64,000 bases of DNA from the NCBI RefSeq assembly GCF_013090115.1, contig NZ_JABFNN010000031.1, positions 1 through 64,000 of the forward strand, read 5' to 3'. Below, in pieces: positions 53,269 through 61,888 of this stretch. Made by a program: the position numbers and the translations under genes. Position 1 is the stretch's first letter. Every line of letters starts with the position of its first letter. The stretch is from Flagellimonas amphidinii (GTDB lineage Bacteria > Bacteroidota > Bacteroidia > Flavobacteriales > Flavobacteriaceae). The notes beneath the pieces were generated by a model that had not been told where the DNA came from, did not search any database, and saw only the letters and a list, made by a program, of their open reading frames with translations.

Positions 53269-54585
53269 ATGTCAGAGATGAATATTCCACAATCCAGTCT
53301 TCCGCGAATCATCATAATTGGTGGTGGTTTTGGAGGTATTTCATTAGCTAGAAAACTAAGTAAAAAAGAAGTTCAGGTAGTTTTGTTGGACAAGCATAAC
53401 TATCATACATTTCAACCGCTTTTATATCAGGTTTCTACAGGTGGACTTGAGCCGGATTCCATTGCTTACCCCATTCGAAAAGTACTTCAAGGGTATCCCA
53501 ACTTTTATTTTCGATTGGCAAATGTTGAGAAAATAGATACGGACAAAAGAACTGTGGATACCAATATTGGTGAAATTGGTTACGATTATTTGGTTGTTGC
53601 TACAGGATCTCAAACTAATTTCTTCGGAAATGAAAACCTACAGGCTAAAAGCATGGCCATGAAGACCATTCCGCAGTCCTTGAACTTGAGAAGTTTGATC
53701 CTTGAGAATTTTGAACAGGCACTTTTAACAGACGACCTTCATGAACGGGATGCCTTAATGAACTTTGTAATAGTAGGAGGTGGACCCACTGGAGTGGAGC
53801 TGGCAGGTGCTTTGGCCGAAATCAAAAAAGGAATTTTGCCAAAGGATTACCCAGATTTGGATACCCGAAGGGCCCAAATAAATTTGGTGCAAGGAAGTGA
53901 CCGAATTTTACCTGCCATGAGTGAGGTGGCCTCCCATAAAGCGGAACGTTTTTTGGAAAACCTTGGGGTGAATGTTTGGAAAGACATTAGAGTGTCAGAT
54001 TATGATGGAAAACATGTTTCCACCAACACCGAGACCTCTTTTGAAACGGCCACATTAATTTGGGCTGCTGGGGTAAAGGCAGTTTGTATTCAAGGATTGG
54101 ATGCCAAGGATTTTTTATGTAGAGGCAATCGCTTAAAGGTAAACCGCTATCATCAAGTAGAAGGTTTTGAAGAGATTTTTGCCATAGGGGATGTGGCACA
54201 GATGGAAACCGAAGCATTTCCTCATGGACACCCCATGATGGCACAACCCGCCATCCAACAAGGAGCTAATCTTGGAGAAAATTTGGTGAAACTGTTGGAG
54301 GAAAAACCAATGAAACCCTTTGTATATAAAGATAAGGGCAGTATGGCCACTGTTGGCAGGAACAAAGCTGTGGTGGATTTGCCAAAATTCAAGTTCCAAG
54401 GAGTGTTTGCTTGGTTTGTCTGGATGTTTGTACACCTTTATTTTTTAATCGGCTTCAGAAATAGGTTGGTTGTCTTTATCAATTGGGTGTATAATTATAT
54501 TCGATTTGATCGTGAGGCACGATTGATTATTCGACCTTTTAAGAAACAGTATCAGGTAGGCAAGAAGCAAAAATCCACAGTTTAA
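53269..54585 (+). CDS. ndh: Type II NADH:quinone oxidoreductase
   Basis: 438 aa. The FAD-binding IIGGGFGGISLARKL and NADH-binding IVGGGPTGVELAGALAE Rossmann motifs are both present, with the family motifs YHTFQPLLYQVSTGGL, AAGVKA and AIGDVAQ. A C-terminal amphipathic/hydrophobic segment (FVWMFVHLYFLIGFRNRL) anchors it to the inner membrane. It passes electrons from NADH to menaquinone without proton pumping. The ATG at 53278 is an alternative start, since the promoter nearly touches 53269. The 3' end stops 3 nt from the convergent xerD. Confidence 0.88.
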   Translation: MSEMNIPQSSLPRIIIIGGGFGGISLARKLSKKEVQVVLLDKHNYHTFQPLLYQVSTGGLEPDSIAYPIRKVLQGYPNFYFRLANVEKIDTDKRTVDTNIGEIGYDYLVVATGSQTNFFGNENLQAKSMAMKTIPQSLNLRSLILENFEQALLTDDLHERDALMNFVIVGGGPTGVELAGALAEIKKGILPKDYPDLDTRRAQINLVQGSDRILPAMSEVASHKAERFLENLGVNVWKDIRVSDYDGKHVSTNTETSFETATLIWAAGVKAVCIQGLDAKDFLCRGNRLKVNRYHQVEGFEEIFAIGDVAQMETEAFPHGHPMMAQPAIQQGANLGENLVKLLEEKPMKPFVYKDKGSMATVGRNKAVVDLPKFKFQGVFAWFVWMFVHLYFLIGFRNRLVVFINWVYNYIRFDREARLIIRPFKKQYQVGKKQKSTV

Positions 54586-54588
54586 ATA

Positions 54589-55485
54589 TTACTTTCTAGG
54601 GTGGAATTCTTGTAGTACTCTAGCCAGTTGTGTTCTGTTTACATGCATGTAAATTTCTGTGGTGGTTATGCTCTCGTGTCCCAACATTTGCTGAATAGCC
54701 CTTAAATCGGCACCATTTTCCAACAAATGGGTCGCAAAAGAATGCCTAAATGTGTGTGGGCTTATATTTTTTTGCAGTCCAATTTTTTCTGCCAGTCGTT
54801 TGATAATGGTAAATATCATGGCTCTGGTGAGTTGCTTTCCCCTACGGTTTAAGAACAAATAATCTTCGTGTTCTTTTTGAATAGGTACATGTACCCTTAT
54901 CTCTTTACAGTAAATATTGATGTACTTTTTGTTTATGGTGCTAATGGGGACGAAGCGTTGCTTGTTGCCTTTGCCGGTCACTTTAATAAAGTCTTCATCA
55001 AAATAAAGGTCAGAAAGCTTTAGATTCACCAATTCTGATACCCGAAGTCCACAACCGTATAAGGTTTCCAAAATGGCCCTATTGCGTTCCCCTTCAGGTT
55101 TGGAAAGATCAATAGCTTTGATCAGTTTATTGATTTCCTCCACGGACAGAGTATCTGGAAGTTTTCTTCCAATTTTAGGGGTTTCAATTAAATCCATTGG
55201 ATTATCTTCCCTATAATCTTCAAAAACTAGGTAGCTGAAAAAACCTTTCAGTCCAGATATTATACGAGCCTGAGTTCGTGGATTTACCACCTTTGCCATA
55301 TCATAGATAAATTGTTGAACCAGTTCTTTTTCAATTTGAACGGGTGAAACATTAGAAGTATGATTTTGGAGATAATCTGATAGTTTTTGAATATCCATGG
55401 CATAGTTTACAATAGTATTGTCCGCGAGACCCCTTTCTATCCTTAGATAATTTTTGTAATCCTGCATGGATTGCTTCCAATTCAT
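54589..55485 (-). CDS. xerD: Site-specific tyrosine recombinase XerD
   Basis: 298 aa, the standard length. The N-terminal SAM-like domain (LRIERGLADNTIVNYAMD) is followed by the catalytic domain with Arg in GCGLRVSELVNL, Lys in GKGNKQR, HTFRHSFATHLL (HxxR), LGHESITTT and the nucleophile Tyr in EIYMHV. It resolves chromosome dimers at dif. Nothing nearby looks like an integrated element, so I call it the housekeeping recombinase. Its promoter ends 4 nt before the ATG. Confidence 0.9.
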   Translation of the reverse strand: MNWKQSMQDYKNYLRIERGLADNTIVNYAMDIQKLSDYLQNHTSNVSPVQIEKELVQQFIYDMAKVVNPRTQARIISGLKGFFSYLVFEDYREDNPMDLIETPKIGRKLPDTLSVEEINKLIKAIDLSKPEGERNRAILETLYGCGLRVSELVNLKLSDLYFDEDFIKVTGKGNKQRFVPISTINKKYINIYCKEIRVHVPIQKEHEDYLFLNRRGKQLTRAMIFTIIKRLAEKIGLQKNISPHTFRHSFATHLLENGADLRAIQQMLGHESITTTEIYMHVNRTQLARVLQEFHPRK

Positions 55486-55489
55486 GGTT

Positions 55490-55521
55490 TAAAGATAAAT
55501 ACAAATTAATTTTTTGTTCAA
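55490..55521 (-). promoter_or_regulatory. Promoter of xerD
   Basis: Minus-strand TTG at 55521-55519, 21-nt spacer, TATCTTTA at 55497-55490, then AACC and the ATG at 55485. Confidence 0.5.
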
Positions 55522-55588
55522 AATATGGTTTTTGTCAACTGATAATGGGTGTTGATCAAATGGTAAGTAATTATTCTGCATACCCAAA

Positions 55589-55596
55589 TATTTTTA
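55589..55596 (+). promoter_or_regulatory. Possible -7 box (TATTTTTA) of the first beta-barrel gene
   Basis: TAnnTTTA 23 nt before the ATG at 55620; no TTG at -33. Confidence 0.35.
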
Positions 55597-55619
55597 CACC
55601 AAATCTTTAAACCTAAATT

Positions 55620-56117
55620 ATGAGAAAAATTTATTTAGTGGCAATTGCCTTTATTTTTATTGGAATGAAGGTTAATGCTCAAGAAAATGTGATTAAGGTA
55701 AACCCACTGGCATTACTTTTTGGTTCTTTGGAAATTGGTTATGAGCGAGTTTTAAACGAAAATCAGTCGTTTCAAATTGATTTAGGTTATCAATCTTTTA
55801 CTTCTGGAAGTCAAAACTATAATGGTTTTGGTTTGGGAGTGCAGTATAGATTTTATGTCCAAAATGGAAAGTATGCTCCTGAAGGGTGGTTTTTGGCACC
55901 AGTGGCTAGCTACTATTCTTCTAAGTCCGGAAGTTTTAAAACTTCAGTTTTGATTGCTGGTGGCGTAGGAGGTTATCAATGGAATTGGGATCCTATAACT
56001 CTAGATATCTATGGAGGACCGGCCTTCTTTAGTGTTGATTCGGATGACGATTCATTCAATTTTGGATTTGATGGACTTGGACTAAGACTTGGAGCTTCCA
56101 TTGGTCTAGGATTTTAG
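55620..56117 (+). CDS. Small outer-membrane beta-barrel protein (DUF3575-like)
   Basis: 165 aa. Signal peptide ending KVNAQ, then about eight alternating strands (LEIGYERVL, FGLGVQYRFYV, GVGGYQWNW) ending in the aromatic residue F (IGLGF), as outer-membrane barrels do. The opening VIKVNPLALLFGSLEIGYERVL resembles DUF3575. Acidic loop DSDDDS near the C-terminus. Function unknown. It is the first of three similar-sized barrel genes in a row. Confidence 0.65.
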   Translation: MRKIYLVAIAFIFIGMKVNAQENVIKVNPLALLFGSLEIGYERVLNENQSFQIDLGYQSFTSGSQNYNGFGLGVQYRFYVQNGKYAPEGWFLAPVASYYSSKSGSFKTSVLIAGGVGGYQWNWDPITLDIYGGPAFFSVDSDDDSFNFGFDGLGLRLGASIGLGF

Positions 56118-56238
56118 TATGATATGATTTCATGGTATGGGGAGTGTTTAGACTTCCAATTGGGCTAAAACCTTATTGTTTATTTCATAATTTTTTGAAT
56201 GACATTACGTTTTAACAGTCTAAAAAACTTTTCCAACC

Positions 56239-56721
56239 ATGAAAAAAACCATTGTAACAACCATTACGCTATTCATTATTTGTCTAACTATTAGTGCTCA
56301 AGATAGAAGTAGTTTTAAAGCTGGTTTCAATGCAGGGCTTCCCGTAGGAGATGCTAGCAATGTCTCAAGCTTTAGTGTAGGATTGGATGTGAATTATCAC
56401 TGGGGTATTTCTGAACTATTGGACCTTGGTTTCGCTACAGGTTTTATAAATGCTTTTGGAGAATCCGATACCGGGTTTGAAGACTTTCAATTTATTCCAG
56501 CTGCTGGATCAGTCCGTATCTATCCAACGTATCATTTTAAGTTTGGTGCGGACGTGGGTTATGCGATAGGCATAAGTGATGCTATGGAGGGTGGGTTGTA
56601 TTATAGGCCCTTGGTGGGTTACAACATAACTGGAAATACCGAACTCAATGTTTCCTATATGGTGAGTGAGGACAATATTACATTTTCAATAGCTACCGTC
56701 GGGATTCTGTTTTTGTTTTAA
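56239..56721 (+). CDS. Small outer-membrane beta-barrel protein
   Basis: 160 aa. Signal peptide (ends TISAQD) and a barrel-like mature part: FKAGFNAGLPVGDASN, FSVGLDVNYHWG, FKFGADVGYAIGIS, ending VGILFLF with a terminal Phe. It differs in sequence from its neighbours at 55620 and 56855, so it is not a simple duplicate. Function unknown. Confidence 0.65.
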   Translation: MKKTIVTTITLFIICLTISAQDRSSFKAGFNAGLPVGDASNVSSFSVGLDVNYHWGISELLDLGFATGFINAFGESDTGFEDFQFIPAAGSVRIYPTYHFKFGADVGYAIGISDAMEGGLYYRPLVGYNITGNTELNVSYMVSEDNITFSIATVGILFLF

Positions 56722-56854
56722 AAAAACATCATAAACAGATTTTTGCTATTGGGCAAAAAGTAATGGTTAAGTTGATAAGCACCATAAAAATAACTGTACA
56801 TAACCCCAAGTATTACAGTGTATTTATTGAATATTAATCATTTAATGCTTAAAA

Positions 56855-57313
56855 ATGAAAAAAACACTTTTTGCCTTGGGGATTATATTATTGTGCACAT
56901 TGTCTCTAAGGGCACAAAACTATAAAGGAGCTATAGGAGCTGGTTTGGAACTCTACGGAGAGGATATTTTTTTTGAGGCTGCAGGAAAATACTTTTTTGC
57001 TGACCATCATGCAGGACAAGCCAATATAGGTTTTGGATATAATGCCACTATACTGACCGCTTTGTATTCGTATCATAAACAATTTTTTAGGCCAGAAGGT
57101 CTACAATGGTATTGCGGTATTGGACCCAGTATAATTCTTCTTGAAGAATCTGATAATATTTTTGCGCTGAGACCTCATATAGGGTTGAATTATAAGATTC
57201 ATAAAATCCCCATTGTGTTTAATGTTGATTGGAGACCTTCGGTTGTACTTAGTCATGTAGGGAGTCATGAAATATTAGCCTTCGGTTTTGGTCTGCAGTT
57301 TGCTATAAATTGA
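56855..57313 (+). CDS. Small outer-membrane beta-barrel protein
   Basis: 152 aa. Signal peptide (ends SLRAQN), then strands such as AIGAGLELYGEDIFFEAAGKYF, NIGFGYNATILTALYSYHKQF and IPIVFNVDWRPSVVLS, finishing FGFGLQFAIN. The pattern is that of a compact outer-membrane barrel. No named family recognised. The terminator at 57341 follows. Confidence 0.62.
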   Translation: MKKTLFALGIILLCTLSLRAQNYKGAIGAGLELYGEDIFFEAAGKYFFADHHAGQANIGFGYNATILTALYSYHKQFFRPEGLQWYCGIGPSIILLEESDNIFALRPHIGLNYKIHKIPIVFNVDWRPSVVLSHVGSHEILAFGFGLQFAIN

Positions 57314-57340
57314 AACAAAGACTAAATAATAAAGACTTGT

Positions 57341-57369
57341 GGCGGGATGTTCCCGCCCTTTTCTTTTTG
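57341..57369 (+). terminator. Terminator after the beta-barrel cluster
   Basis: GGCGGGA pairs perfectly with TCCCGCC around TGT, followed by CTTTTCTTTTTG. Confidence 0.88.
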
Positions 57370-57372
57370 TTG

Positions 57373-57380
57373 TATTTTTA
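57373..57380 (+). promoter_or_regulatory. -7 box (TATTTTTA) of aroQ
   Basis: TAnnTTTA immediately after the preceding terminator, 5 nt before the aroQ ATG at 57386. Confidence 0.42.
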
Positions 57381-57385
57381 GCCGT

Positions 57386-57802
57386 ATGAAACTGATGATC
57401 ATTAACGGTCCCAATTTAAACTTGTTGGGGAAACGGGAGCCAGAGGTATATGGCAGTACTACTTTTGAAGATTATTTTGCTCAACTACAGCAAAAGTTCC
57501 CACAGGTGGAACTGGAGTATTTTCAATCCAATATTGAAGGAGAGCTTATTGGTAAAATCCAAGAAGTGGGTTTTGATTATGATGGCATTGTTTTAAACGC
57601 AGCATCCTATACCCACACCTCTGTAGGTATCGGTGATGCCGTAAAAGCGGTAAATGCCCCCGTAGTGGAAGTACATATTTCCAATACCCACAAACGCGAG
57701 GAATTTAGGCACGTTTCCTATATTTCTTCAGGGGCAAAAGGTGTTATTCTAGGCTTTGGATTGCAAAGCTACGACTTGGCCATTCAGAGTTTTTTAGGCT
57801 AA
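57386..57802 (+). CDS. aroQ: Type II 3-dehydroquinate dehydratase
   Basis: 138 aa, the usual size. The start MKLMIINGPNLNLLGKREP contains the active-site loop (Asn, Arg and a Tyr in EVYGSTTFEDY); further catalytic residues are in NAASYTHTSVGIGDA and EVHISNTHKREEFRH. It carries out the third step of the shikimate pathway. I start at 57386 because the longer frame runs through the terminator and promoter. The 3' end overlaps the convergent DUF3817 gene by 9 nt. Confidence 0.93.
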   Translation: MKLMIINGPNLNLLGKREPEVYGSTTFEDYFAQLQQKFPQVELEYFQSNIEGELIGKIQEVGFDYDGIVLNAASYTHTSVGIGDAVKAVNAPVVEVHISNTHKREEFRHVSYISSGAKGVILGFGLQSYDLAIQSFLG

Positions 57803-58075
57803 ATCTTTCAAGTATTTTTTATCCGCATAGAATGTCCCAAAAGGCAGTAAGGAAGCTATGAAGAGCACCAAAAATTTTTTGATGCTCCATTTGTGTTCCC
57901 AACAAAAAACAATGGCCAATATGCCATATAGTATAAAAAGGCCACCATGGGCATAACCTACAAATTTATTGGGTTCCAAGATTCCCGCCCAATGTTTTAG
58001 CGGCATGGTCATCCCAAATAACAATAAATAGGAAATTCCTTCAAGAATAGCGGTTGCCCTAAAAAGTTTTAGCAT
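57794..58075 (-). CDS. DUF3817 membrane protein
   Basis: 93 aa with three hydrophobic helices. The opening FRATAILEGISYLLLFG and the middle GYAHGGLFILYG are the DUF3817 signature. Function unknown, possibly a small integral membrane accessory. It starts 2 nt after lpdA, so co-transcribed with it. Confidence 0.78.
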   Translation of the reverse strand: MLKLFRATAILEGISYLLLFGMTMPLKHWAGILEPNKFVGYAHGGLFILYGILAIVFCWEHKWSIKKFLVLFIASLLPFGTFYADKKYLKDLA

Positions 58076-58077
58076 TT

Positions 58078-59469
58078 TTATAGGTGGATTACTTCATCAT
58101 AGGCATCAGCTACAGCTTCCATTACGGCTTCGCTCATTGTAGGGTGAGGGTGAACAGCTTTGAGTACCTCATGACCGGTAGTTTCCAGTTTTCTGGCTAC
58201 TACAGCTTCCGCGATCATATCCGTTACGCCAACCCCGATCATATGGCATCCCAACCATTCGCCGTATTTGGCATCAAAAATTACTTTCACAAACCCTTCA
58301 GGGCTACCAGAAGCTTTTGCTTTTCCACTGGCTGAAAATGGAAATTTGCCCACTTTAATATCATACCCTTGCTCCTTGGCCTGTTTTTCTGTGAGTCCCA
58401 CAGAAGCAACTTCAGGAATACAATAGGTACAACCGGGAATGTTTCCATAATCCAACGGTTCTACATGCATCCCAGCAATTTTTTCAACACATAAAATACC
58501 TTCGGCAGAGGCAACATGGGCCAATGCTTGGCCTTGAGTTACATCACCAATGGCATAATATCCTGGTATGTTGGTTTGATAGTAATCGTTTACCAAGATT
58601 TTATCTCGATCAACGGCAATACCTACATCTTCCAGTCCAATATTTTCTATATTGGTTTTGATGCCTACGGCAGATAACACAATATCTGCTTCTAAAATTT
58701 CTTCACCTTTTGAAGTTTTAACGGTAGCTTTTACACCATCACCAGAGGTGTCCACGTGTGTAACTTCAGCATTGGTCTTTATTTTTACACCGGCTTTCTT
58801 AAAGCTTCTTTCCAATTGTTTGGAGATATCCTCGTCTTCAACTGGAACTATGTTCGGCATGTATTCCACCACGGTCACTTCGGTTCCCATAGCATTGTAG
58901 AAATAGGCAAATTCTATTCCGATGGCACCGCTTCCTACCACAATCATTTTTTGGGGTTGTTTGTCCAAGGACATGGCCTCACGGTAACCAATTACTTTTT
59001 TGCCATCTTGTGGAAGACTAGGAAGCTCACGACTTCTCGCTCCGGTTGCGATGACGATATGGTCGGCAGAATATTCAGTTGAACTGCCATCTTCACCACT
59101 CACCAATATTTTTTTGCCAGGTAGAATTTTTCCAAAACCGTTGAGTACATCAATTTTGTTCTTTTTCATCAAAAATTGAACACCTTTGCTCATTCCTTCT
59201 GCAACTCCACGGCTTCTTTTGACAACGGCACCAAAATCATGCTCTACTTTTTTGGCACTTAAACCATAATCTTCAGCATGTTTCAGGTACTCAAAAACTT
59301 GAGCGGACTTTAAAAGGGCTTTGGTGGGGATACAGCCCCAATTGAGACAAACACCTCCCAAACTTTCTTTTTCAACAACGGCCGTTTTAAAACCAAGCTG
59401 TGAAGCCCGTATTGCAGTTACATATCCACCGGGACCACTGCCCAAAACAATAACATCGTATTTGCTCAT
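58078..59469 (-). CDS. lpdA: Dihydrolipoyl dehydrogenase
   Basis: 463 aa. The redox-active pair is in GGVCLNWGCIPTKAL (CxxxxC); GSGPGGYVTAIRA binds FAD, VVGSGAIGIEFAYF binds NAD, and the C-terminal HPHPTMSEAVMEA carries the His-Glu pair of the active site. It is the E3 subunit of pyruvate, 2-oxoglutarate or branched-chain dehydrogenase complexes. The partner E1/E2 genes are not in this window. Good promoter at 59521-59552. Confidence 0.92.
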   Translation of the reverse strand: MSKYDVIVLGSGPGGYVTAIRASQLGFKTAVVEKESLGGVCLNWGCIPTKALLKSAQVFEYLKHAEDYGLSAKKVEHDFGAVVKRSRGVAEGMSKGVQFLMKKNKIDVLNGFGKILPGKKILVSGEDGSSTEYSADHIVIATGARSRELPSLPQDGKKVIGYREAMSLDKQPQKMIVVGSGAIGIEFAYFYNAMGTEVTVVEYMPNIVPVEDEDISKQLERSFKKAGVKIKTNAEVTHVDTSGDGVKATVKTSKGEEILEADIVLSAVGIKTNIENIGLEDVGIAVDRDKILVNDYYQTNIPGYYAIGDVTQGQALAHVASAEGILCVEKIAGMHVEPLDYGNIPGCTYCIPEVASVGLTEKQAKEQGYDIKVGKFPFSASGKAKASGSPEGFVKVIFDAKYGEWLGCHMIGVGVTDMIAEAVVARKLETTGHEVLKAVHPHPTMSEAVMEAVADAYDEVIHL

Positions 59470-59520
59470 TAGATTTTGATTTTTGTTGTTATGGTTGAAA
59501 TTGCCCTAAATAGGCAGGTG

Positions 59521-59552
59521 CAAAAGTACGGAATTCAATACCCAAATCCCAA
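59521..59552 (-). promoter_or_regulatory. Promoter of lpdA
   Basis: Minus-strand TTG at 59552-59550, 21-nt spacer, TACTTTTG at 59528-59521, about 50 nt before the lpdA ATG. Confidence 0.6.
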
Positions 59553-59587
59553 GCCGGGAAAAGTCAAAATTAGCTTGGTTTGTGAAA

Positions 59588-60124
59588 TCAAGACTTGTCT
59601 TTTGAGAACATCTTTTTATTGAAGGCTTCCGAGCCCCCTTTTGGAATGGATAGAGATTTCCAACCCGAACCCTTGATCATCTTTCCAAGGAGAACAATTT
59701 GTCCAACATGACTTGAATAATGGGCCAACTGACGATTTACCGCCTCAATAATTGTGTGTTCTTCGTTCCTTATTTTGATTTTTGTTTCAAAATTGGAGGA
59801 TTTGACGTTTTCTAAAGCATTGAACAAACATGTCCAACCTTTTTCCCAAGCGGAAAGCATTTCAGTTTTTGAAGCAAATGGACCTAGAAATTCATTTTCT
59901 CGGTTGCGCCAGCTCTTTTCACCGTCTTCGGTTAGAAAATTGGTCCAACGACTCAACATATTGCCTACCATGTGTTTTACAATGATGGCAATGGAATTAT
60001 CTGTTTCTTGATATTTCCAATATATATCTTCTTCGGAAAGTTGGGCAAAGGTTTTATCTCCCATCGTCTTGTAGCGATGAAATTCAAATTTGACATTGGA
60101 GAGATAATTTTCCTCAAAATTCAT
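59588..60124 (-). CDS. DUF1572 family DinB-like protein
   Basis: 178 aa four-helix bundle. The His pattern of the DinB superfamily metal site is visible: KHMVGNMLSRW, then QLAHYSSHVGQIVLLGK. The DUF1572 branch is common in Firmicutes and Bacteroidota; members may bind a metal or act as thiol transferases using bacillithiol, which fits BshC in this genome but is inference. Its ATG overlaps the TGA of msrB by 4 nt. Confidence 0.78.
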   Translation of the reverse strand: MNFEENYLSNVKFEFHRYKTMGDKTFAQLSEEDIYWKYQETDNSIAIIVKHMVGNMLSRWTNFLTEDGEKSWRNRENEFLGPFASKTEMLSAWEKGWTCLFNALENVKSSNFETKIKIRNEEHTIIEAVNRQLAHYSSHVGQIVLLGKMIKGSGWKSLSIPKGGSEAFNKKMFSKDKS

Positions 60125-60531
60125 TTTTCCTGAGCTGGGTCAAAATTGATGCTCACAGAATTGATGCAATAGCGCTGACCGGTTGTTTCTTTGGGGCCAT
60201 CGTTAAAAACATGCCCTAAATGACTACCACAGTTGGCGCATACAGTTTCCGTGCGAATCATTCCATGCGAAGTATCCCGTATATACTCAATGGCACCTTC
60301 TATGGCTTGATCAAAAGAGGGCCATCCGCAGCCACTTTCAAATTTGTTTCCACTCTTAAAAAGTTTGGCGTTACAGGCCTTGCAATGGTAATCACCATTT
60401 TCAAAGTGAAGATTGTATTGTCCTGTATAAGGTCGTTCAGTCCCTTTTTGTCTTAAGACATAATACTCTTCTGGAGAGAGTTCTTTTCTCCAATCTTCCT
60501 CTGATTTATCTATACTGTATTTCTGGGTCAT
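60121..60531 (-). CDS. msrB: Peptide-methionine (R)-S-oxide reductase MsrB, cytoplasmic
   Basis: 136 aa from ATG 60531. Zinc Cys pairs CKAC and CANC, the active-site segment QRYCINSVSINF with the catalytic Cys, and the WPSFDQAI and GHVFNDGP motifs are all present. It reduces the R form of methionine sulfoxide in proteins. No signal peptide. It lies 18 nt after the lipoprotein paralogue, and shares the ATGA overlap with the DUF1572 gene. Confidence 0.92.
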   Translation of the reverse strand: MTQKYSIDKSEEDWRKELSPEEYYVLRQKGTERPYTGQYNLHFENGDYHCKACNAKLFKSGNKFESGCGWPSFDQAIEGAIEYIRDTSHGMIRTETVCANCGSHLGHVFNDGPKETTGQRYCINSVSINFDPAQEK

Positions 60532-60549
60532 ATTTTTTGTCAAAATAAA

Positions 60550-61044
60550 TTAATTGGCATCTGGAATGAAATCAAGTGAAACCCCATTGATACAGTGTCT
60601 TTTGCCAGTGGTGTTTCTTGGGCCATCGTTAAAAACGTGTCCTAAATGTCCACCACAAGTTGCACAATGTTCCTCTGTTCGGGCAACACCAATTTTGTAA
60701 TCCACACTGTAGGCCACATTTCCTTCAATTTCCCTATCGAAACTTGGCCATCCTGTACCAGATTTGAACTTGTGCTCGCTACGGAATAGTGGGGTTTCGC
60801 ATGCAGCACAAACATAAGTGCCTTTTTGCTTATTATTGAGCAATTCGCTGCTAAATGCACTTTCTGTGGCAGCTTTTCTCAGCACATAATATTCCATATC
60901 TGTTAGTTCGGCACGCCATTCTGCATCGGTTTTGGTGATTGGGTACACCATTTCCTCTTTTTCAGTAACTTTCTTTTCCTCTTGTGAAATACCCTTGCAT
61001 CCCGCCAAGAACACTAAGGTAATCCATAGCAATTTTTTTCCCAT
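60550..61044 (-). CDS. msrB: Peptide-methionine (R)-S-oxide reductase MsrB, lipoprotein form
   Basis: 164 aa. Lipobox LAGC (Cys about 16) and a charged linker (KGISQEEKKVTEKEE) precede a complete MsrB domain: Cys pairs CAAC and CATC, WPSFDREI, GHVFNDGP and the catalytic Cys in KRHCINGVSLDF. It repairs oxidised methionine in periplasmic or membrane-exposed proteins, complementing the cytoplasmic copy encoded next. First gene of the msrB-msrB-DUF1572 operon. Confidence 0.9.
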   Translation of the reverse strand: MGKKLLWITLVFLAGCKGISQEEKKVTEKEEMVYPITKTDAEWRAELTDMEYYVLRKAATESAFSSELLNNKQKGTYVCAACETPLFRSEHKFKSGTGWPSFDREIEGNVAYSVDYKIGVARTEEHCATCGGHLGHVFNDGPRNTTGKRHCINGVSLDFIPDAN

Positions 61045-61087
61045 ATGCGCTTTTTTATAAATAGACGCTTTTTTGTCACTATCCTTT

Positions 61088-61119
61088 CAAAAATATAAAA
61101 CAAAAAAGTCCGATTGCAA
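61088..61119 (-). promoter_or_regulatory. Promoter of the msrB operon
   Basis: Minus-strand TTG at 61119-61117, 21-nt spacer, TATTTTTG at 61095-61088, 43 nt before the ATG. Confidence 0.6.
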
Positions 61120-61151
61120 CCAATGAGACTTGTAATTTATGTTGAATGAGT

Positions 61152-61730
61152 TTATTGCAGCACCAATTTTTGGACATCATCTTCTTCAAGACCTAATGAG
61201 GACATTACATTACTAATGTTGGAAGTGTCCATTTTTGAGGAACTTGCAAATACACTGGGCACAAAAACTATTCTAAAACTTTGATTGTCAGTAAAACCGG
61301 TATCCAATGCTGAAAGGTCAAAATTTCCATCAATAAAAAGTTCTACATCCACAAAAGTATGAGCAGATACATATTGAATGGTTCCTTCAGGTAGGAAGAA
61401 ACTTTGTGGAATTTGACTCCAAGCATCCGCAGTGCTGTTATCATCCAAATCGATGGTTCCATCAAAACGGTATACTAGAACAGCATCAGCTTCAAAAACT
61501 TCAAAATCTGTGATATCGCTAAAGTTTATTATGGTGCTATAGATATTGCCATCTACATCGTAATCAAAGTTAACACCATCCACTTCAACTACCTGTCCTT
61601 GAATTCCGTCCTGACCGTCCGCTCCATCCAATCCGTCTAGTCCATCAAAACCGGGAGGGCCAGCAGGTCCTTCACAGGATACAATAAAAAGTACTAAAAA
61701 TGCTCCGATAATAGCGTTGAATTTATTCAT
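61152..61730 (-). CDS. Lipoprotein with a short collagen-like segment
   Basis: 192 aa. Lipobox IVSC (Cys about 19) is followed at once by about eight Gly-x-y triplets (GPAGPPGFDGLDGLDGAD, then GQDGIQ), a collagen-like stretch that may trimerise. The rest is a beta-rich acidic domain (FDVDGN-type segments, VLVYRFDGTIDLDD, FRIVFVPSVF) seen in other Bacteroidota collagen-like lipoproteins. Function unknown; envelope or surface location predicted. Divergent from glgB. Confidence 0.62.
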   Translation of the reverse strand: MNKFNAIIGAFLVLFIVSCEGPAGPPGFDGLDGLDGADGQDGIQGQVVEVDGVNFDYDVDGNIYSTIINFSDITDFEVFEADAVLVYRFDGTIDLDDNSTADAWSQIPQSFFLPEGTIQYVSAHTFVDVELFIDGNFDLSALDTGFTDNQSFRIVFVPSVFASSSKMDTSNISNVMSSLGLEEDDVQKLVLQ

Positions 61731-61888
61731 GATAATTGATTTTTGATTTGTCTTAATTTATGCTTGTTTCCCATACCTTTCCAAAAAGCGTACCACTTTT
61801 TTAAAACCATGATTCTTTTCAGCTTTGAAGCGTAAAATCGGATTCTTGATTAAAGATGTGTATTATTGTATTGGCTAAACCAACTGTC

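Noticed and set aside
54589-55485. xerD as the integrase of a mobile element
   Set aside because: Length and motifs fit housekeeping XerD; no attachment-site duplication, tRNA gene or phage genes nearby.
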